In this document: positions 61,736-64,000 of the stretch, one piece after another
How positions within the stretch are numbered: the stretch's first letter is position 1
Layout of the letters: the number at the start of each line of letters is the position of its first letter
NCBI RefSeq assembly: GCF_034427455.1
Contig: NZ_JAXQNN010000002.1
Span: 1 to 64,000, forward strand
Reading direction: 5' to 3'
DNA: 64,000 nucleotides
Source: Jeotgalibacillus haloalkalitolerans
Lineage (GTDB): Bacteria; Bacillota; Bacilli; Bacillales; Jeotgalibacillaceae
Notes under the pieces: model-generated
What the model was told of the DNA's origin: nothing
Seen by the model: the letters and a program-made list of their open reading frames with translations, nothing else
Database searches by the model: none
Made by a program: the position numbers and the translations under genes

Positions 61736-61875
61736 GAACGAAGTTATACATAAAAAATTTTAATTGTTCATATTCCCATAAACTATTTGCAAAACATCTG
61801 CTGTTATCATGCCTGAAGTCCTGAATTATGCTACAATACTTTAAGGGTTTGCAACGAGATAACGGAGGTAGACAA
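61736..61875. other. Upstream region of lspA
   Basis: This A+T-rich segment after the cloverleaf has an extended -10 TGC-TACAAT (61829-61837) that may start lspA transcription; the -35 region is weak. Otherwise I see nothing in it. Confidence 0.45.
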
Positions 61876-62364
61876 GTGATCTATTATTTGCTGGCTTTAT
61901 TTATTATCGCAGTGGACCAGCTGACAAAGTGGCTGGTGGTAAGGAATATGGAAGTAGGGGAATCGATCAATGTGATTGATGGTTTTTTCTACCTGACCTC
62001 GCATCGTAATACAGGTGCAGCATGGGGGATGCTTGAAGGACAGATGTGGCTGTTTTATATTGTCACACTGATTGTCATTGCAGGAATTCTTTTTTACTAT
62101 CACAAACATGCTAAAGGAAATAAATTATTCAGTGCAAGCCTGATGGTGTTACTGGGCGGAGCAGTCGGAAACTTTATTGACCGTATTTTCAGACAGGAAG
62201 TTGTAGACTTTCTACAGTTTACATTCTTCAATTTTATTTTTAATATTGCAGATGCGGCACTGACAATTGGCGTAATCATGTTGTTTCTTCAAATGATTTT
62301 GGAAGAAGTGCAGGAAAAGAGGAAGAAAAATGGAAAACATTCAACACTCAATACAGGAAAATGA
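61876..62364 (+). CDS. lspA: Lipoprotein signal peptidase LspA (SPase II)
   Basis: This 162-residue membrane aspartic protease has four helices and removes signal peptides from prolipoproteins. 'AVDQLTKW' opens, '[10 protein letters not shown]' follows, and the catalytic Asps are in 'VGNFIDRIF' and 'FNIADAAL'. GTG 61876 follows CGGAGGTAG; a longer frame from 61828 starts in the promoter. It overlaps ylyB by 35 nt. Confidence 0.96.
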   Translation: MIYYLLALFIIAVDQLTKWLVVRNMEVGESINVIDGFFYLTSHRNTGAAWGMLEGQMWLFYIVTLIVIAGILFYYHKHAKGNKLFSASLMVLLGGAVGNFIDRIFRQEVVDFLQFTFFNFIFNIADAALTIGVIMLFLQMILEEVQEKRKKNGKHSTLNTGK

Positions 62365-63237
62365 AAAAGGAAAACGCCTTGATGCGGTTTTGGCAGGGCT
62401 TGAATATAACTGGTCAAGAACCCAGGTGCAGCAGTGGATTAAAGAGGGCAATGTAACAGTGAACGGTTCTACAACTAAGCCGAATTACAAATGCGTGCCT
62501 GGTGCTGAAGTACAGATTGAAATTCCTGATCCGGAACCACTTGATGTAGAAGCTGAAGAAATGAATCTTGATATTTATTATGAAGACGCTGATGTATTAG
62601 TTGTGAATAAACCAAAAGGCATGGTCGTTCATCCTGCCCCGGGACATCTGACAGGGACACTTGTGAACGGTCTGATGGCGCACTGTAATGACCTTTCAGG
62701 CATTAACGGTGTACTGCGTCCTGGAATTGTACACAGAATAGATAAAGATACATCAGGATTACTGATGGTTGCAAAGAATGATTCAGCTCATGAGAAACTT
62801 GTGCAGCAGTTGGTCGATAAAAGCGTGACAAGAAAATATACTGCTGTCGTTCATGGTCTTATTACGCATGATGCAGGTACAATTGATGCACCGATTGGCC
62901 GCGATAAAAAAGACCGTCAGAGTATGACTGTAGTAGACGGAGGGAAACAGGCGATTACACACTTTAATGTGATTGACCGCTTTAAGGATTTTACGCTTGT
63001 AGAATGTATTCTTGAAACTGGACGTACGCATCAGATCCGCGTTCACATGAAGCATATCGGTTTCCCGCTTGCAGGTGATCCGAAATATGGTCCGCGTAAA
63101 ACACCTGATCTGAATGGCCAGGCGCTTCATGCAGGCGTGCTTGGATTTGTTCACCCTTCAACAGGAGAATATATGGAATTTTCAGCGCCTGCTCCGGAAA
63201 GCTTAAATGAGTTTATTGAAAAACTTAAGAACGAACG

Positions 63238-63241
<4 letters not shown>
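62330..63241 (+). CDS. ylyB: RluD-family 23S rRNA pseudouridine synthase (YlyB)
   Basis: This 303-residue enzyme has an N-terminal S4 domain (about 12-70, '[20 protein letters not shown]') and the pseudouridine synthase domain with '[19 protein letters not shown]' (catalytic Asp) and '[20 protein letters not shown]'. The exact U targets are unknown. GAGGAAGAAAA serves the start inside lspA. The stop overlaps the -35 of the pyr promoter. Confidence 0.94.
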
Positions 63242-63938
<697 letters not shown>

Positions 63939-63950
63939 AATCCTTTAATG

Positions 63951-64000
63951 CAGTCCGGAGAGGCTGGCAAAGGAGACGATGGGGGATCAGTATATCCTCA
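63951..64000 (+). promoter_or_regulatory. Second PyrR binding loop (partial leader)
   Basis: CAGTCCGGAGAGGCTGG (63951-63967) is a PyrR-loop sequence in the gap after pyrR, as before pyrP/pyrB in B. subtilis. The following attenuator runs past the window end. Confidence 0.85.

Overview
The window is a contiguous chromosomal segment of a Gram-positive, endospore-forming member of the Bacillales. Gene order follows the Bacillus subtilis ylaL-ylaN-ftsW-pycA-ctaA...ylb...dcw...spoIIG-ylm-divIVA-ileS-lspA-pyrR arc almost step by step. Sporulation-only genes (spoVD, spoVE, spoIIGA, sigE, sigG, ylbJ, ylbO) show a spore-former. The missing genes and moderate G+C suggest a lineage near Jeotgalibacillus or the Planococcaceae, but this is inferred from overall look only and the genus is not proven.

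Layout. 1-5.9 kb: ylaL (minus), ylaN, ftsW, pyruvate carboxylase. 5.9-13.8 kb: heme A synthesis (ctaA, ctaB), the caa3 oxidase subunits ctaCDEF, and the assembly factors ctaG and a DUF420/CtaM protein. 13.8-25.1 kb: ylb region (AI-2E-family permease, YugN, YlbC, thioesterase, YlbD, YlbF/RicF, GDPD, YlbG, RsmD, CoaD, YlbJ, YlbK, YlbL) with a few lineage-specific small genes. 25.4-33.3 kb: TmcAL, YlbN-L32, a crotonase-fold enzyme, the RsfA-type regulator YlbO, YlbP, and a three-gene acyl-CoA carboxylase operon. 33.4-36.3 kb: panE, DUF3397 and bshC. 36.5-51.5 kb: the division and cell-wall (dcw) cluster mraZ-rsmH-ftsL-pbpB-spoVD-murE-mraY-murD-spoVE-divIB-ftsA-ftsZ, without murG and murB. 51.7-54.1 kb: spoIIGA-sigE-sigG. 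54.2-58.2 kb: ylmC-pgeF-ylmE-sepF-ylmG-ylmH-divIVA. 58.2-64 kb: T-box-controlled ileS, lspA, the RluD-family gene ylyB, PyrR-attenuated pyrR, and the start of a second PyrR leader.

How the genes work together. pycA and the cta genes link anaplerosis and respiration. The dcw cluster supplies lipid II precursors, the FtsZ ring and its anchors (FtsA, SepF), the septal synthases (FtsW/PBP2B) and their sporulation counterparts (SpoVE/SpoVD). The next operon makes and activates the early mother-cell sigma factor and the late forespore sigma factor.

Most striking non-coding features: (1) a 140-nt element at 61596-61735 that folds, with no unpaired base at the junction, into a four-way cloverleaf of three hairpins inside a closing stem; (2) a modular interspersed repeat in six copies, five of them joined to an intrinsic terminator, in full-length and internally deleted forms; (3) a set of MraZ boxes in front of mraZ; (4) a spoIIG-type promoter with an over-long spacer; (5) an isolated 12-bp inverted repeat between ylaL and ylaN. 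All family assignments come from reading the protein sequences; no database search was run.
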